This document shows, piece by piece, positions 51,657-60,497 of a stretch of 64,000 nucleotides of DNA. Location of the stretch: positions 62,001 to 126,000 of the forward strand of contig JAEVYT010000030.1 of the NCBI GenBank assembly GCA_023392615.1, given 5' to 3'. Origin of the DNA: Bacillota bacterium. GTDB lineage: Bacteria > Bacillota > Clostridia > Lachnospirales > Lachnospiraceae. The notes below the pieces were generated by a model. That model was not told where the DNA came from. It saw nothing but the letters and a program-made list of their open reading frames with translations, and did not search any database. The stretch's first letter is position 1. Each line of letters opens with the position of its first letter. The position numbers and the translations under genes are program-made.

Positions 51657-52871
51657 ATGTTTAAAATTAACGAAAACTATCTGAAGTTACCCGGAAGCTA
51701 TTTGTTTTCTACAATCGGCAAGAAAGTAAAGGATTTTACAGAGGCAAATCCTGAGAAGAAGATTATCCGATTGGGAATTGGTGACGTTACGCTTCCGCTT
51801 GCTCCGGCAGTTATTGATACACTGCATACCGCTGTTGATGAGATGAGTAAGAAAGAATCTTTCAAAGGATATGCACCTGATCTTGGATATGAATTTCTTC
51901 GTAGTGCGATCTCAAAACATGATTATAAGTCAAGAGGTGTTGATATAGCGATTGATGAAATCTTTGTAAGTGATGGAGCAAAGAGTGATTCTGCTAATAT
52001 CCAGGAGATTTTTGACGAGAATAATAAAATTGCAGTATGCGATCCAGTATATCCTGTATATGTAGATTCCAACGTTATGGCTGGACGAACAGGAGTATAT
52101 AGTATAGAGACCGGTAAATGGTCTAATGTTATCTATATGCCTTGTATAAAGGAAAACAATTTTGCTCCTCAGCTTCCGACTGAGCAACCTGATATCATCT
52201 ATCTATGCTTTCCAAATAATCCGACCGGTTCTACAATTACGAAAGAGGAATTGCAGAAATGGGTTGATTATGCGAACAAAGTAGGAGCAGTTATCATCTA
52301 TGATGCTGCGTATGAAGCATATATCTCAGAAGAGAACGTTCCACATACCATCTATGAGTGTGAAGGTGCAAAAACATGTGCAATTGAAATTCGTAGTTAT
52401 TCAAAGAATGCCGGATTCACAGGAACCAGATTAGGATTTACTGTAGTACCTAAGGAATTAAAGAGTGGTGATGTTATGTTGAATAGTCTCTGGGCAAGAC
52501 GTCACGGAACAAAATTTAATGGTGCTCCTTATATTACCCAGTTGGCTGGAGCTGCTATCTATACAGAAGAAGGCAGAAAACAGACAATGGAGCAAATTGC
52601 TTATTATATGAACAATGCTAAGATTATACGTGAAGGCTTACAATCGGCTGGTTATAATGTATCTGGTGGGGTAAATGCTCCATATATTTGGCTTGAGACA
52701 CCAAAGGGTATGACCTCCTGGGATTTCTTTGATTATCTATTAGCTGATGCGAATGTCGTAGGTACACCTGGTTCAGGCTTTGGACCAAGTGGAGAAGGTT
52801 ACTTTAGACTGACTGCATTTGGTACTTATGAAAGTACATTGGAAGCAATCGATAGAATTAAGAAATTATAA
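51657..52871 (+). CDS. dapL: LL-diaminopimelate aminotransferase
   Basis: A 404-residue class I/II aminotransferase forming LL-diaminopimelate directly from tetrahydrodipicolinate, bypassing succinylase/acetylase steps. MFKINENYLKLPGSYLFSTI and IGDVTLPL are family-specific. PLP lysine in RSYSKNAGFTGTRLGF, and YLCFPNNPTGSTI. Paired with dapF for two successive steps. ATG follows a weaker AAAGGT site. Confidence 0.97.
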   Translation: MFKINENYLKLPGSYLFSTIGKKVKDFTEANPEKKIIRLGIGDVTLPLAPAVIDTLHTAVDEMSKKESFKGYAPDLGYEFLRSAISKHDYKSRGVDIAIDEIFVSDGAKSDSANIQEIFDENNKIAVCDPVYPVYVDSNVMAGRTGVYSIETGKWSNVIYMPCIKENNFAPQLPTEQPDIIYLCFPNNPTGSTITKEELQKWVDYANKVGAVIIYDAAYEAYISEENVPHTIYECEGAKTCAIEIRSYSKNAGFTGTRLGFTVVPKELKSGDVMLNSLWARRHGTKFNGAPYITQLAGAAIYTEEGRKQTMEQIAYYMNNAKIIREGLQSAGYNVSGGVNAPYIWLETPKGMTSWDFFDYLLADANVVGTPGSGFGPSGEGYFRLTAFGTYESTLEAIDRIKKL

Positions 52872-52935
52872 TCAAGATTACGTTTTGTAATTAGTGTTAA
52901 TTAGTAATCAATTTGACGTTTATCAGACTTAAAAT

Positions 52936-52973
52936 CAAGCTGGAACAAGGAACAACTTTGTTCCGGCTTTTAT
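52936..52973 (+). terminator. intrinsic terminator after dapL
   Basis: AAGCTGGAACAA pairs with TTGTTCCGGCTT, then T-rich. Confidence 0.82.
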
Positions 52974-53011
52974 TAAAAACTAAATTATATGATAGAAAGG
53001 TTGATTCAATT

Positions 53012-53242
53012 ATGAAGAAAGTAATTCAGATAGAAGGAATGAGCTGTGCACATTGCCAGGCTAGAGTAGAAAAGGTATTAAATGATATTGAAGGTGTAGA
53101 GGGAAAAGTTGATCTTAAAAAGAATCAAGCAGTAGTAAATATAGCAACAGAAATTACGGATGACACTTTGAAAAATGCTATTACGGAAGCAGGATATGAA
53201 GTAATATCTATTACAGAGAAGAAGGGGTTGTTTGGACGATAA
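53012..53242 (+). CDS. heavy-metal-associated (HMA) domain protein, CopZ-like
   Basis: A 76-residue copper-chaperone-like protein. The metal motif is GMSCAHCQARVEK near the N-terminus, in a beta-alpha-beta fold. A short cationic tail (EKKGLFGR) ends it. Start ATG 53012 follows AGAAAGG; the frame is open earlier but overlaps the terminator. Likely binds Cu(I); no CopA gene adjoins. Confidence 0.9.
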   Translation: MKKVIQIEGMSCAHCQARVEKVLNDIEGVEGKVDLKKNQAVVNIATEITDDTLKNAITEAGYEVISITEKKGLFGR

Positions 53243-53364
53243 AGCGAGAATAAATTGTCTTTTTGCAAGGTGAGATTGATTATAATTACCTACAATGGTA
53301 TACTTATTTAGATATATGTCGACACCCAAATTCGAGGGTAGTGGCTACATGAAGGAGAATTACT

Positions 53365-54393
53365 ATGATTTACCCAAAGAATCTTGAAAAAGGTTTTCAA
53401 ATCGGTGTTACAGCGACATCCTCCGGATTTGATACAGAGGTAGATTTAATAAGACTGGAGAGTGGAATTGCTCATTTTGAGGAAATTGGCTATCCTGTTT
53501 TGATAACTGATAATGTTAAAAAGAATGTCAAAGGAAGAAGTTCAGATGGCCTGACACGTGCGCAGGAATTAATGAGCCTTTATCAGAATAATAATATAAG
53601 GGCAATTATTGCAGCAAGTGGAGGAGACTATTTGGTGGAGATGCTTCCTCATATAGATTTTAAGATACTTAAGGAGCACTCTAAGTGGATTCAGGGATTC
53701 TCTGATACGACAGGTATCCTGTTTACTATCACTACAAATCTGGATACTGCTACGTTATATGCAAATAATTTTAGTTCATTTGGAATGAAAAACTGGCACA
53801 GCTCACTATGGGATAATATAAAGATATTAAATGGTGAAGACATTATCCAACATAGCTTTGACAAATTTCAAGATGGTTTTAAACCAAGAATTACAGGTTA
53901 TGAAGAATATGAGTTAGAAAAAGAGAGTGAATGGATTAATATAAATCCAAATGAAAATAAGAATAACCAAGAGTTTCAGTTGAACGGAAGAGTCATTGGG
54001 GGATGCTTGGATGTTTTACTGAATCTGGTAGGTACAAGATTTGATAAAACACGAGATTTTATCGAAAAATATAAACAAGATAAGATACTTTGGTTTTTGG
54101 AGAGTTTTGATCTGAGTAGTGAAGCTTTAGTCCGAGGATTGTGGCAATTAAAGGAGGCAGGATGGTTTCAATATGCATCCGGTTTTGTGTTTGGCAGACC
54201 GGCAATGTATCATTCGGATATAGACATAACCTATCAAGAAGCAGTATTATCCGTATTAGGTGAAATGAACCTTCCGATTATCCTAGATGCGGATATTGGA
54301 CACAAACCGCCACAATTCACAATGATAAATGGTGCAATAGCGAATATTTACAGTTACAACGGAGAGGGAAAAATCGTTTTCGAAAGAAGGTAA
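53365..54393 (+). CDS. S66-family LD-carboxypeptidase (LdcA/MccF-like)
   Basis: A 342-residue serine peptidase. The probable triad is Ser113 in QGFSDTTG, Glu246 in WFLESFD and His313 in DIGHKPPQF, in the order known for LdcA. Family members remove the terminal D-alanine of muropeptide tetrapeptides or hydrolyse microcin-C-like compounds (MccF); the sequence alone does not decide. No signal peptide, so it acts in the cytoplasm. GAAGGAGAA precedes the ATG. The LTA-synthase-like gene starts five bases after its stop. Confidence 0.9.
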   Translation: MIYPKNLEKGFQIGVTATSSGFDTEVDLIRLESGIAHFEEIGYPVLITDNVKKNVKGRSSDGLTRAQELMSLYQNNNIRAIIAASGGDYLVEMLPHIDFKILKEHSKWIQGFSDTTGILFTITTNLDTATLYANNFSSFGMKNWHSSLWDNIKILNGEDIIQHSFDKFQDGFKPRITGYEEYELEKESEWININPNENKNNQEFQLNGRVIGGCLDVLLNLVGTRFDKTRDFIEKYKQDKILWFLESFDLSSEALVRGLWQLKEAGWFQYASGFVFGRPAMYHSDIDITYQEAVLSVLGEMNLPIILDADIGHKPPQFTMINGAIANIYSYNGEGKIVFERR

Positions 54394-54398
54394 ATCCA

Positions 54399-56705
54399 AT
54401 GGAGAAGGATAAGATAAACGAGTTAAATACAAATGGGGATAAAAAAATATATAATAATCAAGAGGATTTAGTTGATCTTGACCAAATTGAGCAAAAATTA
54501 TCACAAAGACTGGATGATATCATAAAAGATGATACGCTGAATATAGTTACCATGAATGATGATAATAAAGTAAGTGATTCTGTGAATAGCCCAAAAGAGA
54601 TACAGGACAAGGTGAATAGCCCAAAAGAGATACAGGACAAGGGAAAGAAAATCTTAAAAAAGGGATTAGGAAATATAAAAAAGGTTTGCCAAGACGATGT
54701 GCATATCTCGTTAGGTAATTTGATTTTTCCTATTTGCTTCTTAATAGGATCTGTTATCTATCTAGAGTTAATGACACATATCTTAATCTACAGAAGCATC
54801 AGCTTTAAGATTATTTACCCAATATTGTTTGCAATACCATTCGGTATTATAATTAGTTTTATAACGGGTTGGTTTAAACCAATCGTTAATAAGATTATTT
54901 TATGGGTGCTTACAACGCTAATCTGTTTTGTTTATGGCTTACAATTAGTCTATTATTTTATATTCAAGACTTTCTTCTCTTTTCAGACAATTGGAATGGC
55001 AGGAGATGCGCTAACTGAATTTGGTGATCAGGTAATCGATGCAATCGTATCCAATATTGGTGGTATTATATTGGTTTTCATACCTCTAATCATCTTGGCA
55101 TTTATTATAAACCGATTTATTGATTATTCTCGAAGAACACTAAAGCTTCAAGGAGTTTTACTAGGAACAAGCGTTGTGTTTCATATTGTAGCGGTAGTAG
55201 CATTATTTCTTTATGGGAAAGCTGATTATTCACCCTACGATTTATATCACAGTGCGGAAGTACCAGCCTTATGTGCAAAGGATCTTGGAATTGCTACGAT
55301 GACTCGTATTGATGTATCACGTTTGATAATCGGTGATAACAGTGGCTTTACCGATGCGATGAATACGGATGATGAGTCCATTCCTACCAATACTCCGGCA
55401 CCTGATAAATCTCAGGGAAACAGCGCAACACTAGCACCGACAAAGCCTGCATTTGATACTTCGCCAAATGTAATGGATTTTGATTTTAAAGCAATGGCAG
55501 CTTCTGAAAAAAACAAATCAATAAAACAACTTGACGAATACTTTGCGTCTGTTACTCCGACTAAGAAGAATAAATATACGGGTATGTTCAAAGGGTATAA
55601 TTTGATTCAGATAACAGCAGAAGGGTTCTTCCCTGCAGCGGTGAACAAGGATTTGACGCCTACTTTATATAAATTAACACATGAGGGCTTTGTGTTTAAT
55701 AATTACTATTGTCCTTTATGGCAGACCAGTACCAGTGATGGAGAATTTGCAAATCTACTTGGTATTATTCCGCTTGGTACTCGAAGCATGTACCGTGGAA
55801 GAAATAATGACTGGCCTCTTAATCTAGCAAAGCAGTTTGATAAGTTAGGGATAACAAGTAAAGCATTCCATGACCATACTTATACCTACTATCAGAGAAA
55901 TGAAACACATCCAAACCTTGGTTATCAATTCAAAGCAAAAGGGAATGGACTGAAATTGGAACACCCGAATACCTGGCCGGAATCCGATGTGGATATGATG
56001 AATGCTACAGTTGGGGACTATGTGAATGATAAGCAGTTCCATGTATACTATCTGACGGTTAGCGGACATATGAATTATAACTTTTCCGGTAATTATATAT
56101 CTTTCAAAAATAAAGACTTGGTAAAAGATCTTCCATACTCTGACTCTGTGAAAGCATATATCTCATGTCAGATTGAACTTGACCGTGCTTTAGAAGTTTT
56201 AATAAATAAGCTAGAGGAAGCTGGTGTTGCTGATCGTACGGTTATTGCCTTAAGTGCGGATCATTATCCTTATGCATGGGATAAAGATACAATTGATGAA
56301 GCCATCGGCCATAAGGTTGAGAAAAATTTTGAACTTTATAAGAATAACCTAATACTTTGGTCAAAAGGAATGAAAGAGAGCGTCGTAGTGGATAAACCTT
56401 GCTATAGCTTGGATATACTTCCTACATTATCCAATCTGTTTGGCATTGAATATGATTCAAGACTCTTGGTAGGACAGGATATTCTATCGGATTCGCCGCC
56501 GCTCGTAATCTTTGCAAATCGAAGCTATATAACAGATAAGATTATGTATAATTCAGAAACCGGTAAGGTGACAGATTTGACCAACGGAAACCTTCCGAAA
56601 GATTATGTTACCATGATGAATAAAATTGTTAAGAATAAATTCATTGCTTCTGAAAATATATTATCAGAAGATTATTACCGCCATATATTCAAGAATAAGA
56701 AATGA
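54399..56705 (+). CDS. LTA synthase family protein (membrane sulfatase fold)
   Basis: A 768-residue protein. A hydrophilic cytoplasmic region of about 100 residues comes first, containing a tandem VNSPKEIQDK repeat; then five membrane helices (residues about 108-290); then an extracellular sulfatase-type domain from about residue 390. Active-site elements are the metal-binding Glu in QITAEGFF, the Thr nucleophile region QTSTSDGEFANLLG and ALSADHYPYAW. LtaS-like proteins add glycerol phosphate to teichoic acid or glycolipid. The N-terminal extension is unusual. It forms a unit with the carboxypeptidase gene. Confidence 0.9.
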   Translation: MEKDKINELNTNGDKKIYNNQEDLVDLDQIEQKLSQRLDDIIKDDTLNIVTMNDDNKVSDSVNSPKEIQDKVNSPKEIQDKGKKILKKGLGNIKKVCQDDVHISLGNLIFPICFLIGSVIYLELMTHILIYRSISFKIIYPILFAIPFGIIISFITGWFKPIVNKIILWVLTTLICFVYGLQLVYYFIFKTFFSFQTIGMAGDALTEFGDQVIDAIVSNIGGIILVFIPLIILAFIINRFIDYSRRTLKLQGVLLGTSVVFHIVAVVALFLYGKADYSPYDLYHSAEVPALCAKDLGIATMTRIDVSRLIIGDNSGFTDAMNTDDESIPTNTPAPDKSQGNSATLAPTKPAFDTSPNVMDFDFKAMAASEKNKSIKQLDEYFASVTPTKKNKYTGMFKGYNLIQITAEGFFPAAVNKDLTPTLYKLTHEGFVFNNYYCPLWQTSTSDGEFANLLGIIPLGTRSMYRGRNNDWPLNLAKQFDKLGITSKAFHDHTYTYYQRNETHPNLGYQFKAKGNGLKLEHPNTWPESDVDMMNATVGDYVNDKQFHVYYLTVSGHMNYNFSGNYISFKNKDLVKDLPYSDSVKAYISCQIELDRALEVLINKLEEAGVADRTVIALSADHYPYAWDKDTIDEAIGHKVEKNFELYKNNLILWSKGMKESVVVDKPCYSLDILPTLSNLFGIEYDSRLLVGQDILSDSPPLVIFANRSYITDKIMYNSETGKVTDLTNGNLPKDYVTMMNKIVKNKFIASENILSEDYYRHIFKNKK
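54582..54641 (+). repeat. perfect 30-bp tandem duplication in LTA-synthase gene
   Basis: GTGAATAGCCCAAAAGAGAT plus ten bases is present twice without a mismatch (54582-54611 and 54612-54641), encoding VNSPKEIQDK twice. Reading frame is kept. Confidence 0.97.
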
Positions 56706-56744
56706 TAATATTTCGCTTGATTTTAATGGAGTAATGTGCTAATA

Positions 56745-57050
56745 TAAGTCATCAATAGGGATAAATTTCATATCCCAATATAAGATCAGCGAAGAAGGAG
56801 ACTTTGTTCTACCGAATAACCGATTGACAGGAAAGGTGAGCCACCGACTGAGAGCACACCCTTGGTGATAAGTAGAATACGGAACACTCCGGAGCTCACG
56901 GATTGAACGATTAGTAGGTTCGTGCGTTGCACGCGTTAAGTGTAGTAAAGTAGGAGAGTTGTGGTTTGCTCTCAATGCGGGTGGTACCGCGGGAATAAGA
57001 ATTCTCGTCCCGGATGAATGTTTCATTGCATTCATTCGGGACTTTTTTTG
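56745..57050 (+). promoter_or_regulatory. T-box riboswitch of the aspS-gatCAB operon
   Basis: The hallmark T-box antiterminator sequence GGGTGGTACCGCGGG lies at 56979-56993 and a terminator follows (CCCGGATGAATG pairs with CATTCATTCGGG at 57008-57041, then seven T). Stem I is visible: GGAG/CTCC below and TTCTAC/GTAGAA above an internal loop whose 3' side is TACGGAACA. In that loop GAA (56882-56884) and AAC (56883-56885) overlap, giving Glu and Asn specifiers. The bulge reads TGGT, compatible with an A or, by wobble, a G discriminator base. Uncharged tRNA would allow read-through to aspS. Confidence 0.92.
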
Positions 57051-57132
57051 TGCTGAATTTTATTAAGCAAATATAAATGTCTGAGTGATACATTGAAACA
57101 CAGCAGATATATGATTAGGAGGAAGCAGCAGA

Positions 57133-58467
57133 ATGGATTTTATTACAGGAATTCAGAAAAATGAAACTAGAGAAATCAGTGATATTTTAAGCGGAGACTT
57201 AACCGGTACTGTAAAAGTGAATGGTTATATCCATACGATTCGTGACATGGGTGATGTGGCATTCGTCGTATTAAGAAAAAGAGAAGGTCTTGTTCAATGT
57301 GTTTATGAAGAAGGAGTTACAGATATCTCCTTAAAGGATTTAAAAGAAGGCATGACCGTAGAAGCAGAGGGCACTTTAAATGCGGAAGAGCGTGCACCAC
57401 AAGGCTTCGAGGTTCGTTTGAATAAAGTTACTGTTTTATCATCACCGAAGGAAGGAACGATGATGCCTCTTCCAATCTCTAAGTGGAAGCTAAAAACTAC
57501 CCTTGAGACGAAGCTTAATTATCGTCCTATTTCTTTGAGAAATGTTAGAGAAAGAGCAATATTTAAGATTCAGGAGGGTATTATCCGTGGATTCCGTGAT
57601 TTCTTATTCTCACAGGGCTTTACAGAAATCAGAACTCCTAAAATCGTTGCAGGTAACGCAGAGGGTGGAGCGAATGTATTCAAATTAGAGTACTTTGGCG
57701 AAAAGGCATTCCTAGCACAAAGTCCTCAGTTTTACAAACAAACTTTGGTTGGTGTATATGATAGAGTCTTTGAGGCTGCTCCGGTATTCCGTGCGGAGAA
57801 GCATAACACCACTAGACATTTGAATGAATATACCAGTTTGGACTTTGAGATGGGCTACATTAATGGTTTTGAAGATATAATGGAGATGGAGACTGAAGTT
57901 CTTCGCTATACCTTCAACCTTTTAACAACTCAGTATGCGAAGGAAGTGAAGCTTCTAGATGTAAAAATTCCGGATGTTAGCAAGATTCCTGCTGTACGTT
58001 TTGATGAAGCGAAGCAATTGGTAGCAGAAAAATATAACCGTAAGATTAAAAATCCTTATGACTTAGAACCGGAAGAGGAAATCCTGATCGGTAAATACTT
58101 CAAAGAAGAATGTGATAGTGACTTTGTATTCGTTACGCATTATCCATCCAAAAAGAGACCATTTTATGCGATGGATGATCCGGCTGATTCTAAATTCACA
58201 TTAAGCTTTGACTTGTTATTCAAGGGGATGGAGATTACAACCGGTGGACAGAGAATTCATGATTATGAGATGCAGGTAGCAAAGATGATTGATCGTGGTA
58301 TGAATCCTGAAGACTTCACCAACTTCCTTATGATTCACAAACACGGTATGCCACCTCACGGTGGATTGGGAATCGGTTTAGAACGTTTGACTATGAGACT
58401 TCTCGATGAACAAAACGTACGTGAAACCACGTTATTCCCTAGAGATGTATCTCGTCTGGAGCCATAA
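57133..58467 (+). CDS. aspS: aspartate-tRNA ligase, archaeal/non-discriminating type
   Basis: A 444-residue class IIb synthetase of the short archaeal type: OB-fold anticodon domain in residues 15-105 (VKVNGYIHTIRDMGDVAFVV), then a catalytic core with motif 2 (FRAEKHNTTRHLNEYTSLD) and motif 3 (GLGIGLERLTMRLL). It lacks the GAD insertion of bacterial AspRS. Such enzymes commonly make Asp-tRNA(Asn) as well, which GatCAB then converts to Asn-tRNA. The T-box and gatCAB context supports that role. SD AGGAGGAAG. Confidence 0.92.
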   Translation: MDFITGIQKNETREISDILSGDLTGTVKVNGYIHTIRDMGDVAFVVLRKREGLVQCVYEEGVTDISLKDLKEGMTVEAEGTLNAEERAPQGFEVRLNKVTVLSSPKEGTMMPLPISKWKLKTTLETKLNYRPISLRNVRERAIFKIQEGIIRGFRDFLFSQGFTEIRTPKIVAGNAEGGANVFKLEYFGEKAFLAQSPQFYKQTLVGVYDRVFEAAPVFRAEKHNTTRHLNEYTSLDFEMGYINGFEDIMEMETEVLRYTFNLLTTQYAKEVKLLDVKIPDVSKIPAVRFDEAKQLVAEKYNRKIKNPYDLEPEEEILIGKYFKEECDSDFVFVTHYPSKKRPFYAMDDPADSKFTLSFDLLFKGMEITTGGQRIHDYEMQVAKMIDRGMNPEDFTNFLMIHKHGMPPHGGLGIGLERLTMRLLDEQNVRETTLFPRDVSRLEP

Positions 58468-58641
58468 TAAAGGTTTGGTATTAACTTAATCGGCTATACT
58501 TTAAGATACAATCACATAAGTATACAACAATAATAAATTTCGGAAAAACTCATATCATGTGTATCTTCCGATTAACGAATTGGATTGATTATAATGAAGC
58601 AGTTATATTATTGCTTTACGTAATAGAAAGGTGGTACGAAG

Positions 58642-58929
58642 ATGAAAATAACAGAAGAAACAGTACAATATGTTGCCTCTTTAGCGAAGCTTTCCGTCTC
58701 CGATGATGAGAAGCAAAAGGTTGCCAAGGAACTGGATCGAATTCTTGATTATATTGAGACTATGAATGGCCTTGATACGGAAGGTATTGAGCCAATGTCA
58801 CATGTGCTTCCTGTGAAGAATGTATTCCGTGAGGATGTTGTTACAAATCAGGACAACCGCGATGAATTACTTAAGAATGCGCCTAAGAAGAAGGACGGAA
58901 GCTTTGTTGTTCCAAAGACAGTGGAATAA
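58642..58929 (+). CDS. gatC: Asp/Glu-tRNA amidotransferase subunit C
   Basis: A 95-residue small subunit that stabilises the GatAB complex. ITEETVQYVASLAKLSVSDD and MSHVLPVKNVFREDVV are characteristic. SD AAGGTGG. It follows aspS by 174 bases that contain a TCGGAA/TTCCGA hairpin but no T run. Confidence 0.95.
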   Translation: MKITEETVQYVASLAKLSVSDDEKQKVAKELDRILDYIETMNGLDTEGIEPMSHVLPVKNVFREDVVTNQDNRDELLKNAPKKKDGSFVVPKTVE

Positions 58930-59007
58930 AAAGCAATCGCAAATCGCGTAATTATAAAGCCATTAAGGTTCATTATGAACTGGTTTTAATATTTGAAGGA
59001 GGTACCT

Positions 59008-60495
59008 ATGAAAGACATTACAAAGTTATCAGCACTAGAGCTTGGTAAGCTGATTAAGGCAAAAGAAATTACCGTTGCCGATGCAGTAAAAGCCCAGCTG
59101 GAAGTGATAAAACAAAGAGATTCACAGTATAAATGTTACATTACCGTATTAGAGGACGAGGTATACGCTCAGGCCGAAGAAGTGCAAAAAAGGATTGATG
59201 CAGGAGAATTAAATGATTCCCCTCTAGCCGGTGTTCCAATGGCAGTAAAAGATAACATCTGTACAAAGGGCGTTAAAACTACTTGTGCTTCACAAATTCT
59301 ATATAATTTTGAACCTATCTATGATGCAACAGTTGTTGAGAAGCTTAAAAAAGCAGGTGCTGTTATTATTGGAAAGACAAACTTGGACGAGTTTGCTATG
59401 GGTAGTACCACTGAGACATCCTTCTTTGGAGAGACCAAAAATCCTTGGGATACTTCCAGAGTTCCGGGTGGATCCAGCGGTGGTTCTGCTGCGGCAGTAG
59501 CAGTGGAAGAAGCGTTTTATGCTCTTGGTTCTGATACAGGCGGTTCCATCCGTCAGCCAGCAAGTTACTGTGGTGTAACTGGTATTAAGCCTACCTATGG
59601 TACAGTATCACGTTATGGTTTGATCGCATATGCATCTTCCCTTGACCAGATCGGTACATTTGGTAGAAATATCTCTGACTGTGCAGCAGCACTTGAAGTA
59701 ATCTCCGGTCATGATGATAAGGATTCTACCTCAGCACCGGATAAGAGTTATCAGTATACCTCAGCATTAGTGGATGATGTGAAGGGAATGCGCATTGGTA
59801 TTCCAAAGGATTATCTTGGAGCAGGACTTGATGAAGAGGTTAAGGCAGCTATCTTGAAGGCTGCTGAAGTATACCGTTCTAAGGGTGCAATCGTTGAGGA
59901 ATTTGATTTGACTGCTGTTGATTTTGCAGTACCGTCTTATTATGTAATCGCATGTGCGGAAGCAAGTTCCAACCTATCTCGTTTTGATGGTGTTAAGTAT
60001 GGCTATCGCACATCTAACTTTGAAGGACTTCAAGATGTATACAAGAAGACCAGAAGCGAAGGTTTTGGTAATGAAGTAAAGAGCAGAATGATGATAGGCG
60101 CTTTCGTGTTAAGCTCCGGTTATTACGATGCATTCTATAATAAAGCACTTAAGGTAAGAGCAAAGATAAATGAAGGTTTCCAGAAAGCATTTGAAAAATA
60201 TGATGTGATTCTTGGGCCTGCAGCACCTCAGACAGCTCCTAAGCTAGGTGAAAGTTTATCTGATCCGTTAAAGATGTATCTATCTGATATATATACTGTA
60301 TCCGTAAACCTTGCAGGACTTCCTGGTGTAACACTTCCTTGTGCAAGAGACAGCAAGGGTATGCCAATCGGTCTTCAGTTAATTGGTAAGCACTTTGGCG
60401 AAAAGGATATTATTCGTGCAGCTTACAGCTTTGAGCAGGCCGTTCCTTATGAGAGACCGGTAACCATTACAACTGAGGAAGGAAAGGAGGCATAA
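59008..60495 (+). CDS. gatA: Asp/Glu-tRNA amidotransferase subunit A
   Basis: A 495-residue amidase-signature enzyme that frees ammonia from glutamine. The Lys-Ser-Ser triad is in MAVKDNI, the GGSSGGSAAAVA loop and GSDTGGSIRQPA. Start ATG 59008 follows GAAGGAGG; an upstream TTG precedes the SD. Works with GatB and GatC to convert Glu-tRNA(Gln) and Asp-tRNA(Asn). Confidence 0.97.
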   Translation: MKDITKLSALELGKLIKAKEITVADAVKAQLEVIKQRDSQYKCYITVLEDEVYAQAEEVQKRIDAGELNDSPLAGVPMAVKDNICTKGVKTTCASQILYNFEPIYDATVVEKLKKAGAVIIGKTNLDEFAMGSTTETSFFGETKNPWDTSRVPGGSSGGSAAAVAVEEAFYALGSDTGGSIRQPASYCGVTGIKPTYGTVSRYGLIAYASSLDQIGTFGRNISDCAAALEVISGHDDKDSTSAPDKSYQYTSALVDDVKGMRIGIPKDYLGAGLDEEVKAAILKAAEVYRSKGAIVEEFDLTAVDFAVPSYYVIACAEASSNLSRFDGVKYGYRTSNFEGLQDVYKKTRSEGFGNEVKSRMMIGAFVLSSGYYDAFYNKALKVRAKINEGFQKAFEKYDVILGPAAPQTAPKLGESLSDPLKMYLSDIYTVSVNLAGLPGVTLPCARDSKGMPIGLQLIGKHFGEKDIIRAAYSFEQAVPYERPVTITTEEGKEA

Positions 60496-60497
60496 AC

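Noticed and set aside
56878..56880. TAC (Tyr) as T-box specifier
   Set aside because: TAC lies at the upper edge of the loop, while the canonical place next to the lower stem, followed by a purine, is AAC/GAA; downstream genes fit Asn/Gln, not Tyr. Not fully excluded without a fold.
56739..57093. minus-strand open frames opposite the T-box
   Set aside because: They are the complement of a structured RNA leader with conserved T-box sequence.
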